Assembly (NCBI GenBank): GCA_041690635.1
Contig: JAWLGZ010000002.1
Coordinates: 310,001 to 374,000, forward strand
From: JAWLGZ01 sp041690635
GTDB taxonomy: Bacteria; Pseudomonadota; Gammaproteobacteria; Thiohalomonadales; Thiohalomonadaceae
Reading direction: 5' to 3'
DNA: 64,000 nt
Shown: positions 16,722 through 25,795 of the stretch, piece after piece
Layout of the letters: each line of letters begins with the position of its first letter
Position numbering within the stretch: position 1 is the stretch's first letter
The notes under the pieces: model-generated
Told to the model about the DNA's origin: nothing
Database searches by the model: none
Seen by the model: only the letters and a program-made list of their open reading frames with translations
Program-made: the position numbers and the translations under genes

Positions 16722-18588
16722 GGGCGAACTCCTGTCGGGTGTCGGGGAGGATGCGCGGCACGCGGAGGGTGAAGGTGGTGCCCTCTCCCGGGGCGCTTGC
16801 GACGGAAAGCGTCCCCTTCAGCGACTGGGTGACGAGGTTGTGGACGATGTGCAGCCCGAGGCCGCTGCCGCCGCTGGCGCGCCCGGTGGTGAAGAAGGGC
16901 TCGAAGACCTTGCCGTGCAGCTCGGCGGGGATGCCCCGGCCATCGTCCCGGTAGACGATCTCCACCCAGTCGCCGTCCGCCGCCGCGGCGATGGCGATGC
17001 GGCCGGCCTGGCCCGGCTCGAAGGCATGCACCAGGGAATTGATGACGAGGTTGGTCAGCACCTGGGAGAGGGCGCCGGGCAGGCTGTCGAGGACCAGCTC
17101 GTCGGGGCAGTCGACATCGACCTCGATGCGCGTCTTTTTCAGGCGCGGCTGCAACGAGAGCAGCACCTCGTCGATGTAGGCCGCCAGCTCGAAGCGACGC
17201 CGCTCGCCGCCGGTCTGGTCGACCGCCACCTGCTTGAAGCTCTGGATCAGGTCCGCTGCGCGCTGGCTGTTGAGGGTCAGCAGTTGGGACGCCTGGCCGG
17301 CGGTGGCGAAGTAGGCGGTCAGCCCCTCCTCGGTCAACTCGCCGGCGCGATAGAGGGCATCGGTCTTGCGGGTTTCACTGTCGAGGTGGGTGGCGGCGGA
17401 GAGCGCCACCCCCACCGGCGTGTTGATCTCGTGGGCGATCCCGGCCACCAGCCCGCCGAGGGCGGCGAGCTTTTCCGCCTGCACCAGCTCTTCCTGCATC
17501 GCCTGCTGGCGCGCCAGCGCCACCTCGGCGGCCTGTTTCTGCCGCTCCAGCGCGGTGGTGCGTTCGGCGACACGCCCTTCCAGCTCGTCATTCAGCTGAC
17601 GCAGCTCCGCCTCGGCGCGGGTGCGCTCCTTGAGCTCCTCGGCCAGGGAGCGCAGCAGCGGAGAGGTGAGCAGGTAGATCCCCATCATGCCCGCCACCAG
17701 CACCAGGGCGGCGATCACCAGCAGCCGCACCATGGTGGCGTCGATGATGGCGTTGAGCTCCTGCGCGTCCATCCGGAACAGCAGATGCCAATCCGTGTGG
17801 TCCACCGCGCGGATCACCACCACGCACTCCGGGCATACCGGATGGCGGCTCTCGCTCGCCGGGAAGCGCCCGGCCACGAAGGCCTCGCGCACCGCGCCGA
17901 GCACCGCGGGATCGTAGGGGTGGCGGGTCTCGAACAGCGAGACGAAGCGCCCCTCGGGCCCGTAGCCGAGCAGCACCTCGCCGCTCGCGCCGAGACTGGC
18001 GTAGTCCTGGATGATCGCCTTCAAGGCATCGGTGCGGAACAACACGATGTCGATCCCCACTTTGTCGCGCCCGCGGTCGAGGATGGGGGTGGCGACGATG
18101 ATGTGGGGGGCGCCGTCGAGGGTCACCGGGTCGTAGACGGTGGTGCGTTCCAGGGCGCGGTCGAAGGCGGGCAGGAAGGCCTCGGGCAACGGCCGCCCCA
18201 CCACCACCGCCACCTCGCCGCTCACGTCGAGGCGGGTGATGCCGATCGCCTCCACCGACTTCTTCATGGCGTCGAGCAGCTTGTCGTGGGAGAACGCCAC
18301 CAGCTCCTCGCGGGTCACCTGCCCCTCGTTGTAGGCCGTCAGCTTGCGGCGGATCTCGGTGCGGCTGCTGAACTGCTCGGCGACATTGATGATCTTGGCA
18401 ATGAACTGGTCCACCGAGACCCGTTTGGCGTCGACGATGAAGTGGACCTCGCGGTCGTTCTTCGCCTTCAGGTCCCCGCCCAACGGCATCATGATGGCGA
18501 TCACCAGCGTCGCCCCCACCGCCGCAAGGGCGATAAGAGTGCGCAGGAAAACGGACTGCTTGAGCTGCTCGATGTTGCCCGTTGCCAT
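16696..18588 (-). CDS. Membrane sensor histidine kinase
   Basis: Sensor kinase of 630 residues. The first transmembrane helix is at about 14-36, a periplasmic sensing region of about 250 residues follows, and the second helix is at about 287-308. A coiled-coil precedes the HisKA phosphoacceptor His386 in GIAHEINTPVG. The ATPase domain has NLVINSLVHA (N box), DDGRGIP and GSGLGLHIVHN. The periplasmic part resembles a dCache-type fold and carries a C-P-E-C pair at 252-255. It starts 77 bp from the divergent hybrid kinase and overlaps the downstream REC-DUF3369-GGDEF gene by 26 bp, a classic kinase-regulator pair. The ligand is unknown. Confidence 0.93.
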   Translation of the reverse strand: MATGNIEQLKQSVFLRTLIALAAVGATLVIAIMMPLGGDLKAKNDREVHFIVDAKRVSVDQFIAKIINVAEQFSSRTEIRRKLTAYNEGQVTREELVAFSHDKLLDAMKKSVEAIGITRLDVSGEVAVVVGRPLPEAFLPAFDRALERTTVYDPVTLDGAPHIIVATPILDRGRDKVGIDIVLFRTDALKAIIQDYASLGASGEVLLGYGPEGRFVSLFETRHPYDPAVLGAVREAFVAGRFPASESRHPVCPECVVVIRAVDHTDWHLLFRMDAQELNAIIDATMVRLLVIAALVLVAGMMGIYLLTSPLLRSLAEELKERTRAEAELRQLNDELEGRVAERTTALERQKQAAEVALARQQAMQEELVQAEKLAALGGLVAGIAHEINTPVGVALSAATHLDSETRKTDALYRAGELTEEGLTAYFATAGQASQLLTLNSQRAADLIQSFKQVAVDQTGGERRRFELAAYIDEVLLSLQPRLKKTRIEVDVDCPDELVLDSLPGALSQVLTNLVINSLVHAFEPGQAGRIAIAAAADGDWVEIVYRDDGRGIPAELHGKVFEPFFTTGRASGGSGLGLHIVHNLVTQSLKGTLSVASAPGEGTTFTLRVPRILPDTRQEFAREPHASQA

Positions 18589-18665
18589 GTCTCCCCTCGG
18601 ATCCGGCGCTGGTACGGTGGCGGCTTACGATATCAGCGACCGCCGCCCATCAGATGAATTGAAAT

Positions 18666-20867
18666 ATGACAAAATATTGCAGGCCGGCCCGTGATGGTCC
18701 GGATTCATACCAGCAGCGGTTACCCAAAGCGGTGGATTCACACAACAACAACCATCAGAACCCCACGACGCGTCACCCGGTTTTTCTCGCCTTTATCGCC
18801 ATCGCCGCAGCCTTCCTCGCCTATACGGCCTGGCTGGCCTACTCCGACCGGGAGCGGGAGCTGCATGTGGCGCGGGAGAAGGTCGCCATCGGGGCGGTTG
18901 CGTTGGAGGAGCAGACCTCGCGGGCGGTCGGCGAAATCGAATTGCTGCTGGACAGCTTCGGAGGGCTCTGCCGGGCGGAAGAGGGGGAGCTGCCCGAGCC
19001 GTTGCGGCGGCGGGCCGAAGTTGCCGTGGGATCGCTGCCGCAGCTCACATTTGTCGCCCTTTACGACCGTGAAGCGAACGTGCTCATGGCGCCGGCCCAT
19101 GCGCCCGCGCCCGGAACGCGATACGACGGCTTCGCCGCCGAACACTTCGAAATCACCCCGGACCGGACGAAACGCAGTTTCATCGGCCTGCCTTTCCGGG
19201 CCGCCACCGATGAAACTCTCGTCCCCATCAGCGTCCACGTCACCAGCGATGACGGCGCCCTCTGTGGCGTGGCCATCGCGGGGCTCAGCTCGGACTACTT
19301 CATCGATTTCTTCCGCTCCTTCCTGGGCAGTCAGGACGGTGTCGCGCTCGTGCGGCGCGAACAGCGCGGCATCCTGGCGCGCTTTCCCCCACGACCCGAG
19401 GGGCCGCTGAATGGGGAGCGCCCCCCCGAACCGGGTCACTTCGGTGTGCAGCGGGTGGTCTCCCCCATCGACGGGGTGACGCGGCTCGCCGCCTACCGGA
19501 AGTCGGATCGCTTCCCCCTGGTGGTGCGCTACGCCCTCACCGAGCAGGCCATCATCGATCAGTGGCTGGCGCGGACCCTGCGCAGCACCCTGCCGGGCCT
19601 CGGGGTGCTCCTGCTGCTTCTTGGGGTCAGCTTCTGGATCGAGCATCTGCTGTCGCGGGCGAGGCAGCGGGAACGGCAGCTCGTGGAGGCGAACGACGGG
19701 CTGGCTCAGGCCCGGGCGGCGGCGGATGAGGCCAATCTCGCCAAGAGCCGCTTTCTGGCCAACATGAGCCACGAGATCCGGACCCCTTTGAATACGGTGG
19801 TCGGCATTGCCACCCTGCTCCGGCAATCGCCGCTGGCGGTGAAGCAGCGGGATTACGTGGGCAAGCTCGGCAGCGCCTCCAACCACCTGTTGAGCCTCAT
19901 CGACGCGATCCTCGATCTCTCCAAGGCGGAGGCGGGCCGCCTGGAGTTGGAGCAGGTGCCGGTCGACCTACCGGCCCTGCTGCGGGAGTCTGTGGAACAG
20001 AGCGCTGTCGCAGCCCACCCGAAGGGGCTGCCGGTCCGCCTGGTTCTGGACGAGACGCTGCCCGCCCGGATGATCGGCGATCCGGTGCGCCTGCGGCAGG
20101 TGCTCTCCAACCTCGCCGGCAACGCGATCCGCTTCACCGAGCAGGGCGAGGTCAGCATCTCCGCCCGGCTGCTGAGCCGCGACCACCACCATGCGGAGGT
20201 GCGGTTCGAAGTCAGCGACAGCGGGATCGGAATCGCCCGCGACCAGCTCCAGCACATTTTCGAGGTGTTCCACCAGGCCGATGCCTCCACCACCCGCCGC
20301 TTCGGCGGCACCGGCCTGGGGCTCGCCATCAGCCGCCGCATCGTGCGGGCCATGGGGGGCGAACTGGAGGTTTCCAGTACGCCGGGTCACGGCTCCCGCT
20401 TCTGGTTCTCCGTTCGGTTCCCGCTGGCTGAAGGCGACGCGGAGACAACAGAGGGAGCCCCCTGTCCGGAGAGTGCACTGGATGGGATTAAGCTGCTCCT
20501 GGTGGACGACGATGCCCTGGGCCGGGAGATTCAGAAGGACCTGCTCGAGTCGGTGGGCGCCGCCGTCCAGACCGCCGAGACCGGGGCCGACGCGCTGGCC
20601 CGCTGCGTGGCCGGGGAGCGGTTTGATCTCATCCTCATGGATGTGCAGACCCCGGAGATGGACGGACTGGAGGCGACGCGGCGGATCAGGGCGGAAACGG
20701 GACAACGGACGCCGATCATCGGCCTCTCCGCCAACGCACTGACGGGCGAGGCGCAGCGGGCGCGTGCCGCGGGGATGGACGACTATCACACCAAACCGGT
20801 CGACATGTCGCTGCTGATTGCGACAATACGCCGCCATATACCCAACACGGGGAACGGGAGCGAATGA
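18666..20867 (+). CDS. Hybrid sensor histidine kinase with receiver
   Basis: Kinase of up to 733 residues. The first transmembrane helix is at about 38-58, a periplasmic PDC/dCache-like sensor reaches to about 300, and the second helix is at about 308-328. The phosphoacceptor is His369 in ANMSHEIRTPLN. The ATPase domain has GTGLGLAIS, and the C-terminal receiver has phospho-Asp659 in LILMDVQTPEMDG. The first 30 residues look unlike a real N-terminus (low hydrophobicity, Asn/His rich), so translation may begin later, for example at the GTG at 18735. The stop overlaps the HPt gene start (ATGA). The receiver must pass phosphate to that HPt protein and then to the OmpR-type regulator. Confidence 0.9.
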   Translation: MTKYCRPARDGPDSYQQRLPKAVDSHNNNHQNPTTRHPVFLAFIAIAAAFLAYTAWLAYSDRERELHVAREKVAIGAVALEEQTSRAVGEIELLLDSFGGLCRAEEGELPEPLRRRAEVAVGSLPQLTFVALYDREANVLMAPAHAPAPGTRYDGFAAEHFEITPDRTKRSFIGLPFRAATDETLVPISVHVTSDDGALCGVAIAGLSSDYFIDFFRSFLGSQDGVALVRREQRGILARFPPRPEGPLNGERPPEPGHFGVQRVVSPIDGVTRLAAYRKSDRFPLVVRYALTEQAIIDQWLARTLRSTLPGLGVLLLLLGVSFWIEHLLSRARQRERQLVEANDGLAQARAAADEANLAKSRFLANMSHEIRTPLNTVVGIATLLRQSPLAVKQRDYVGKLGSASNHLLSLIDAILDLSKAEAGRLELEQVPVDLPALLRESVEQSAVAAHPKGLPVRLVLDETLPARMIGDPVRLRQVLSNLAGNAIRFTEQGEVSISARLLSRDHHHAEVRFEVSDSGIGIARDQLQHIFEVFHQADASTTRRFGGTGLGLAISRRIVRAMGGELEVSSTPGHGSRFWFSVRFPLAEGDAETTEGAPCPESALDGIKLLLVDDDALGREIQKDLLESVGAAVQTAETGADALARCVAGERFDLILMDVQTPEMDGLEATRRIRAETGQRTPIIGLSANALTGEAQRARAAGMDDYHTKPVDMSLLIATIRRHIPNTGNGSE

Positions 20868-21244
20868 CAACGCCTGCGAACGGCGCCGGTGCCGAAGCGG
20901 CGACGCTTCTCGATTGCGAACGGCTCACACTGATCAAGAAACTCTATACGGTGGAGCGGCGTGCCGAACTGTTTCGGCTGTTCGAGCGACAGACCGCCGA
21001 CACTCTGGGCCAACTGCGGCGGGCGGTGACGGACAGGAAGCGCAGCGCGGTGGCCACGAACGCCCACCGCCTGACCAGCAGTGCGGCCAACTTCGCCTGC
21101 GGCGAGCTGCGCGAGACCGCCTTCCGGTTGGCCCATCCGGCGGTCGAACCGTCCTGGGAAGTGATCGAGCAGGAGCTGAAGCGGGCGGAGGCCCTGTTCC
21201 CCCTTACCCTGGAGGCACTCGAAGATGCCCTCGGGATCGGGTGA
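20864..21244 (+). CDS. Free-standing HPt phosphotransfer protein
   Basis: Small four-helix-bundle protein of 126 residues. The phosphorylatable His68 lies in NAHRLTSSAANFACGEL, the typical HPt signature, where AHxLKGSA is the common form. It is translationally coupled to the hybrid kinase (4-bp overlap), and the response regulator frame starts inside its last codons. It should shuttle phosphate from the kinase receiver (Asp659) to the regulator, as the fused HPt of ArcB or TorS does within one chain. Confidence 0.9.
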   Translation: MTTPANGAGAEAATLLDCERLTLIKKLYTVERRAELFRLFERQTADTLGQLRRAVTDRKRSAVATNAHRLTSSAANFACGELRETAFRLAHPAVEPSWEVIEQELKRAEALFPLTLEALEDALGIG

Positions 21245-21944
21245 ACCGATGACCGCCTCGATTCTGCTGGTCGAGGACGATCTCCTGGCGCAGGCGATGT
21301 ACGTCCAGCACCTTCAGGCCGCCGGCTACGATGTGACCGCCGTGGGCACGGTCGAGGCGATGCGGGGGGAGGCGGCCCGGCGTCCGTTCGATCTCTTCCT
21401 GGTCGACCTGGGTCTGCCGGACGGTAATGGTCTGAAGGCGGCGGAGGTGATCGGGGATTCGGCGACAGCGGTGATGTGCATCACCGCGAACCGCTCGACC
21501 GACGTGCGCATCTCGGCACTGGAACGGGTGGCTGCCGATTTTCTCGTCAAGCCGTTCGACGAACGCGAATTGGTGGTGCGGGTCCGCAACCTGCTGCGAC
21601 GGCGGTTACCGGGGACCGGCGGCAGCTTCACCTTTCAGGGGTTCACTTATCACGCGCGGACCGGCCGGCTGCTCGACCCCGAGGGCAAAACCATCACGTT
21701 ATCCACGACCGACCAGAAACTGCTCTACGCCCTCACCATGAACAGCGGACGGCCGCTCAACCGGGAGTGGCTGTCGACCCGTGTCCTGGGGCGCTGCTCG
21801 GAGGCGGACCAGCGTGTCATCGACGTACAGGTCAGTCGCCTGCGGCGAAAGTTCGGCGGCAAAGGCGCAAAGGTGATTCGCACAGTGCGTCATGTCGGCT
21901 ATCGGCTCGATGCCGAATTCACACTGCAGCCGGCGGACGGGTAA
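21225..21944 (+). CDS. OmpR/PhoB-family response regulator
   Basis: Transcription factor of up to 239 residues. The receiver (about 10-125) has acidic residues EDD at 17-19, phospho-Asp61 in FLVDLGLPDGNG and the conserved Lys in LVKPFDE. The C-terminal winged helix ends RVIDVQVSRLRRKFG then TVRHVGYRL, as in OmpR-class regulators. Two starts are possible: 21225, with GGAGG nine bases upstream inside the HPt gene, or 21249, which begins directly at the receiver domain (MTASILLVEDD). Output genes are unknown; the neighbouring cyclase operon, transcribed divergently from the kinase gene, is an obvious candidate. Confidence 0.92.
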   Translation: MPSGSGEPMTASILLVEDDLLAQAMYVQHLQAAGYDVTAVGTVEAMRGEAARRPFDLFLVDLGLPDGNGLKAAEVIGDSATAVMCITANRSTDVRISALERVAADFLVKPFDERELVVRVRNLLRRRLPGTGGSFTFQGFTYHARTGRLLDPEGKTITLSTTDQKLLYALTMNSGRPLNREWLSTRVLGRCSEADQRVIDVQVSRLRRKFGGKGAKVIRTVRHVGYRLDAEFTLQPADG

Positions 21945-21954
21945 CTGATCCCGC

Positions 21955-22440
21955 TTACATCGAAGGCGCCTCCGCCGCCGAGAGCGGGCGGGAAAGCACC
22001 AGGGCGTCCTCACGCCCGTCGGAATCGCTGTAGTAGCCCCGACGCCGGCCGATTTCATTGAAACCGCTAGCCGCGTAAAGGGAAAGCGCCACCGTGTTGG
22101 AGGGACGTACCTCCAATAAGGCGGTCTCAGCGCCCGCGCCGCGGGCCAGCCCGAGCAGATGCTCCAGCATCCGCCGACCCAACCCCCGCCCCTGAAACCG
22201 TGCGCGTACGGCAATGTTCAGGATGTGCGCCTCACCGGCGCCAATGGACATGATGCCGTAGCCGATCACCCTTTCATCGACTTTCAACACCCAACATTCG
22301 TACCCCACCCGCAGACAGTCGCGGAAGATTCCAGCGGTCCAATTGGAGGCATAAACCTCCTCCTCAATGGCCATGATCGCTTCCACATCCGCCTCGGCCA
22401 TGCGGCGCAAGGCCGGCGTCGGGTCCACCGCGCTCATCAT
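21955..22440 (-). CDS. rimI: Ribosomal protein S18-alanine N-acetyltransferase
   Basis: GNAT-fold acetyltransferase of 161 residues with the acetyl-CoA signature RFQGRGLGRRMLEHLLGLAR and the RimI-type motifs NIAV and EVRPSNTVALSLYAASGF. RimI modifies the N-terminus of ribosomal protein S18. The chosen ATG starts MMSAVDPTPALRRM; the frame extends to 22533, but that part lies in an intergenic palindrome and is not protein-like. It follows the family-4 UDG gene on the same strand, an arrangement seen in many gammaproteobacteria. Confidence 0.9.
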   Translation of the reverse strand: MMSAVDPTPALRRMAEADVEAIMAIEEEVYASNWTAGIFRDCLRVGYECWVLKVDERVIGYGIMSIGAGEAHILNIAVRARFQGRGLGRRMLEHLLGLARGAGAETALLEVRPSNTVALSLYAASGFNEIGRRRGYYSDSDGREDALVLSRPLSAAEAPSM

Positions 22441-22479
22441 TCGCTCGGGAGTCACAGCCGGGGTCCGGTGCGTGATCCC

Positions 22480-22519
22480 ATTGCGCCGAACGAGCGCGAT
22501 TGGGCCAATGCGGCGCAAT
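22480..22519. repeat. ATTGCGCC-type palindromic element, copy 1
   Basis: Inverted repeat of ATTGCGCCG (22480-22488) and CGGCGCAAT (22511-22519) with 22 bases between, in the gap between the UDG and rimI genes. Related cores occur at 44880-44963 and 57507-57564. Confidence 0.5.
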
Positions 22520-22543
22520 AAGATCGCGCCCACAACACCCGCA

Positions 22544-23350
22544 TCACATTCGCTCCCGGAACACCCGCAGGGCGAGCCGCAGATCGTCCCACGCCTTGCG
22601 CTTCTCCTGAGGCGACCGCAGAAGGTAGGCGGGGTGGTAGGTCACCACCACCGGAACGCCACTTGCCGGTTCAGTGTGTATCTGCCCACGCAGGCGGCCG
22701 ATGGGCTCCTCGGTGGCGAGCAGGTTCTGCGCTGCGATGCGCCCCACCACCAGGATGACGCGGGGTGCGACCAGTTCGATTTGGCGCTTCAGGTAGGGAA
22801 TGCAGCGGGCCACCTCGTCGGGGCGCGGGTCGCGGTTGTTCGGCGGGCGGCTCTTCAACACGTTGGCGATGTAGACCTGGCGGCGCTCCAGACCGATCGC
22901 CTTCAGCATGGCGTTCAGCAACTGACCGGCACGGCCCACGAACGGTTCGCCCTGGCGGTCCTCGTCGGCTCCCGGTGCCTCGCCAATGACCATCCAGTCG
23001 GCAGTGCGGTTGCCGGTGCCGAAGACGGTCTGGGTGCGGTTGGCGACCAGATCGGCACAGTGGGTGCAATCACGAACCTGCGCCTCCAGTGCGGTCCAGT
23101 CGAGTGGCTCGGGCTGCTGCCCGCCCCCCGTCAAAGCCGATTCACTCAAGGGGTGAACAGGGGGGGGCTGCCGCTCATTCAGTGAACGGCCGGTTCCAAT
23201 CGCCGCTTCCACTGCAACTACAGAGGCATCGGTATTCGAAGGAGCGGCAGGCGCTTCAGCCGTAACCACCAACGCGGGGGTATCCTTCACGCGCGGAACC
23301 CACGCCTGAATCCCCATTGCCCGGAGGTACTGCTGCTTCAGGTCATCCAT
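22544..23350 (-). CDS. Family-4 uracil-DNA glycosylase
   Basis: DNA repair enzyme of 268 residues that removes uracil. Motif A is GEAPGADEDRQGEPFVGRAG at 123-142 and the C-terminal motif is HPAYLLR at 239-245. An N-terminal linker of about 85 low-complexity residues (Ala/Pro/Gly rich) precedes the catalytic fold, as in many proteobacterial members. Iron-sulfur ligands visible are C95 and C98 (CTHC) and C183, but the position usually held by the third cysteine reads Ser167 in VLKSRPPNNRDP. It is upstream of rimI and 21 bp past leuA on the other side. Confidence 0.9.
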   Translation of the reverse strand: MDDLKQQYLRAMGIQAWVPRVKDTPALVVTAEAPAAPSNTDASVVAVEAAIGTGRSLNERQPPPVHPLSESALTGGGQQPEPLDWTALEAQVRDCTHCADLVANRTQTVFGTGNRTADWMVIGEAPGADEDRQGEPFVGRAGQLLNAMLKAIGLERRQVYIANVLKSRPPNNRDPRPDEVARCIPYLKRQIELVAPRVILVVGRIAAQNLLATEEPIGRLRGQIHTEPASGVPVVVTYHPAYLLRSPQEKRKAWDDLRLALRVFRERM

Positions 23351-23370
23351 CCCATTGGACCGGCGGCCGA

Positions 23371-24915
23371 TCAGACATCCCCGCCCTGGGGATGGGCGCG
23401 CTCCGAGGGGGCCAGGATCTTGTTCAGGGCGTTGATGTAGGCCTTCGCCGAGGCGATGACGATGTCGGTGTCGGCCCCCTGACCGTTGACGATACGCCCC
23501 CCTTTTTCCAGCCGGACCGTGACCTCGCCCTGGGAATCGGTCCCGGTGGTGATGTTGTTCACTGAATAGAGCAGCAGTTCGGTACCGCCCGCCACCACCG
23601 AATCGATCGCCTTCAGGGCCGCATCCACCGCGCCGCTACCGGGCGCGCTGCCGTGCCGCTCCTGGCCGTCGAGCCAGAGAGTGACCTCCGCGTGCGGCGT
23701 CTCGCCGGTCTCCGAACAGACCTTCAGCGCCACCAGCTTGATACGCTCGTTCACTGTCTCCAGATTGGTTTCGGTCACCAGCGCCTGAAGGTCGTCGTCG
23801 TAGATGTCGTGCTTCTTGTCGGCGAGCTCCTTGAAGCGGTTGAACACCGCGTTCAGTTCCTCCTCCGACTCCAGCACCACGCCGATCTCCTGCAGTCGTG
23901 CACGCAGGGCGTTGCGGCCGGAGTGCTTGCCCAGCACCATGCGGTTGGCGCTCCAGCCCACATCCTCGGCACGCATGATCTCGTAGGTCTCGCGGCTCTT
24001 GAGGACGCCGTCCTGATGGATGCCCGACTCGTGGGCGAAGGCGTTGGCACCGACGATGGCCTTGTTCGGCTGCACGGCGAAGCCGGTGATCCCGGACACC
24101 AGCCGCGAGCTCGGTACGATTTGGGTGGTGTCGATAGCTACCTCGCAGGGGAAGATATCCCGCCGCGTACGTACCGCCATCACCACCTCCTCCAGCGAGG
24201 CGTTGCCGGCCCGCTCGCCCAGGCCGTTGATGGTGCACTCCACCTGCCGGGCGCCGTTCAACACCGCAGAGAGGGAGTTGGCCACCGCCAGCCCCAAGTC
24301 GTTGTGACAATGGACGGAGAAGATCGCCCGGTCCGCGTTGGGAATACGCTCAATCAGCTGCCGCACCAGTTCACCAAACTGCCCCGGCACGTTGTAGCCG
24401 ACCGTATCGGGGATATTGAGTGTAGTGGCGCCGGCGTCGATCACCGCCTCGAAGATGCGACACAGGAAATCGGGTTCGGATCGGCCCGCGTCCTCGGCGG
24501 AGAACTCCACATCGTCGGTGTACTGCCTTGCCCGGCGCACCGCCCTAATCGCCTGCTCCACCACTTGGTCGGGCTCCATGCGCAGCTTGTGGCGCATGTG
24601 AATCGGCGAGGTGGCGATAAAGGTGTGGATACGCCCGGAAGCGGCATCCTTCAACGCCTCGCCGGCGCGATCGATGTCCTTGTCCAGCGCCCGCGCCAGA
24701 CCACACACGGTGCTCTCTTTCACCGTCCTGGCCACCGCCTGCACCGACTCGAAGTCACCGACGCTGGCAATCGGGAAGCCCGCCTCGATGACATCGACCC
24801 GCATGCGCTCCAACGCCTTGGCGATGCGCAGCTTTTCTTCACGGGTCATGGAGGCGCCCGGGCTCTGCTCGCCATCGCGCAGCGTGGTATCGAAGATGAT
24901 GAGTTTGTCGGTCAT
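23371..24915 (-). CDS. leuA: 2-isopropylmalate synthase
   Basis: First committed enzyme of leucine synthesis, condensing acetyl-CoA with 2-ketoisovalerate; 514 residues, standard length. The catalytic N-terminus has TTLRDGEQSPGASM, the barrel has SVHCHNDLGLAVANS with metal-binding histidines, and GLGERAGNASLEEVVMA is present. The C-terminal LeuA dimer/regulatory domain ends ASAKAYINALNKI, so leucine feedback inhibition is likely. It is 10 bp downstream of pssA and belongs to a minus-strand stretch with psd and the ilv genes, which supply its 2-ketoisovalerate. Confidence 0.97.
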   Translation of the reverse strand: MTDKLIIFDTTLRDGEQSPGASMTREEKLRIAKALERMRVDVIEAGFPIASVGDFESVQAVARTVKESTVCGLARALDKDIDRAGEALKDAASGRIHTFIATSPIHMRHKLRMEPDQVVEQAIRAVRRARQYTDDVEFSAEDAGRSEPDFLCRIFEAVIDAGATTLNIPDTVGYNVPGQFGELVRQLIERIPNADRAIFSVHCHNDLGLAVANSLSAVLNGARQVECTINGLGERAGNASLEEVVMAVRTRRDIFPCEVAIDTTQIVPSSRLVSGITGFAVQPNKAIVGANAFAHESGIHQDGVLKSRETYEIMRAEDVGWSANRMVLGKHSGRNALRARLQEIGVVLESEEELNAVFNRFKELADKKHDIYDDDLQALVTETNLETVNERIKLVALKVCSETGETPHAEVTLWLDGQERHGSAPGSGAVDAALKAIDSVVAGGTELLLYSVNNITTGTDSQGEVTVRLEKGGRIVNGQGADTDIVIASAKAYINALNKILAPSERAHPQGGDV

Positions 24916-24925
24916 TATCTGGCTC

Positions 24926-25684
24926 TCAGGAGTCGCCGGAACGCCGCTGCAGGCGGCGACGGCGCAACAGAATCACGGTCATGATGGGGCCGGAGATGGC
25001 GTAGATCGAGAAGGCCCCGAACAGCACCTGCGGTGGGTCGTAGGAGACCAGCACGAAGATGAGCACGATCACCAGCAGGGCGACGAAAGGCACCCGCCCC
25101 CGCATGTCGAAATCCTTGAAGCTGTAATAGCGGAAGTTGCTCACCATCAGCAGTCCCAGCAGGACGGTCAGCGTAAAGGCCACCAGCCACAGTTCGGGAC
25201 CGGCAAACCCGTACTCCTGCCCCACCCACACCGACCCCACCGCAACACCTGCGGCGGCGGGGCTGGCCAGCCCCTGGAAATAGCGTTTGTCGACCGTTCC
25301 CACCTGGGTGTTGAACCGCGCCAGTCGCAGCGCCGCCCCGGCGGTATAGATGAAGGCGGCGAGCCAACCCAGCTTGCCCATGGACGAGAGCGCCCATTCA
25401 TACATGACCAGTGCCGGCGCCAGACCAAAAGAGACCATGTCGGACAGGCTGTCGTACTGCACGCCGAAATCGCTCTGCGTATTGGTCAGTCGCGCCACTC
25501 GACCGTCGAGACCGTCCAGCACCATGGCAATAAACACCGCCACCGCAGCGGTCGAAAACCGCCCGCTCATGGCAGCGATGATGGCATAGAAGCCCGCAAA
25601 GAGTGCAGCGGTGGTAAACAGGTTGGGCAGTAGATAAATACCCCGGCGCCGCTTGTTGTTGTTACCGTTTTCAGCCTGCTGCAT
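24926..25684 (-). CDS. pssA: CDP-diacylglycerol-serine O-phosphatidyltransferase
   Basis: Integral-membrane phosphatidylserine synthase of 252 residues with about eight hydrophobic helices. The CDP-alcohol phosphotransferase motif D-G-x2-A-R-x8-G-x3-D-x3-D is complete, beginning DGRVARLTN and ending YDSLSD. The N-terminus YLLPNLFTTAALFAGFYA is typical of the Bacillus-type enzyme rather than the soluble E. coli PssA. It works with the neighbouring decarboxylase gene upstream to make phosphatidylethanolamine. Confidence 0.95.
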   Translation of the reverse strand: MQQAENGNNNKRRRGIYLLPNLFTTAALFAGFYAIIAAMSGRFSTAAVAVFIAMVLDGLDGRVARLTNTQSDFGVQYDSLSDMVSFGLAPALVMYEWALSSMGKLGWLAAFIYTAGAALRLARFNTQVGTVDKRYFQGLASPAAAGVAVGSVWVGQEYGFAGPELWLVAFTLTVLLGLLMVSNFRYYSFKDFDMRGRVPFVALLVIVLIFVLVSYDPPQVLFGAFSIYAISGPIMTVILLRRRRLQRRSGDS

Positions 25685-25718
25685 TGCCGTCCTTCCGAGT
25701 GCGGGCGTTCAGTTTAGA

Positions 25719-25753
25719 GCGTGAAGCGTGAAAGGTTAAGGGTGAAGCGAAAG
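25719..25753. repeat. Short GCGTGAA heptamer array
   Basis: Two perfect GCGTGAA units are followed by degraded ones (AGGTTAA, GGGTGAA, GCGAAAG) in the gap between psd and pssA. The opposite arm is poorly preserved. Same heptamer as the arrays at 8159, 33520 and 52716. Confidence 0.6.
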
Positions 25754-25795
25754 ACCGTTCCAACGGCCGCTCGTTCCACACGCCACGCTTTGCGA

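Noticed and set aside
16390..18657. A 755-codon plus-strand open frame opposite the histidine kinase
   Set aside because: It is an antisense shadow with repetitive Gly/His/Gln composition. The kinase on the other strand has all catalytic motifs.
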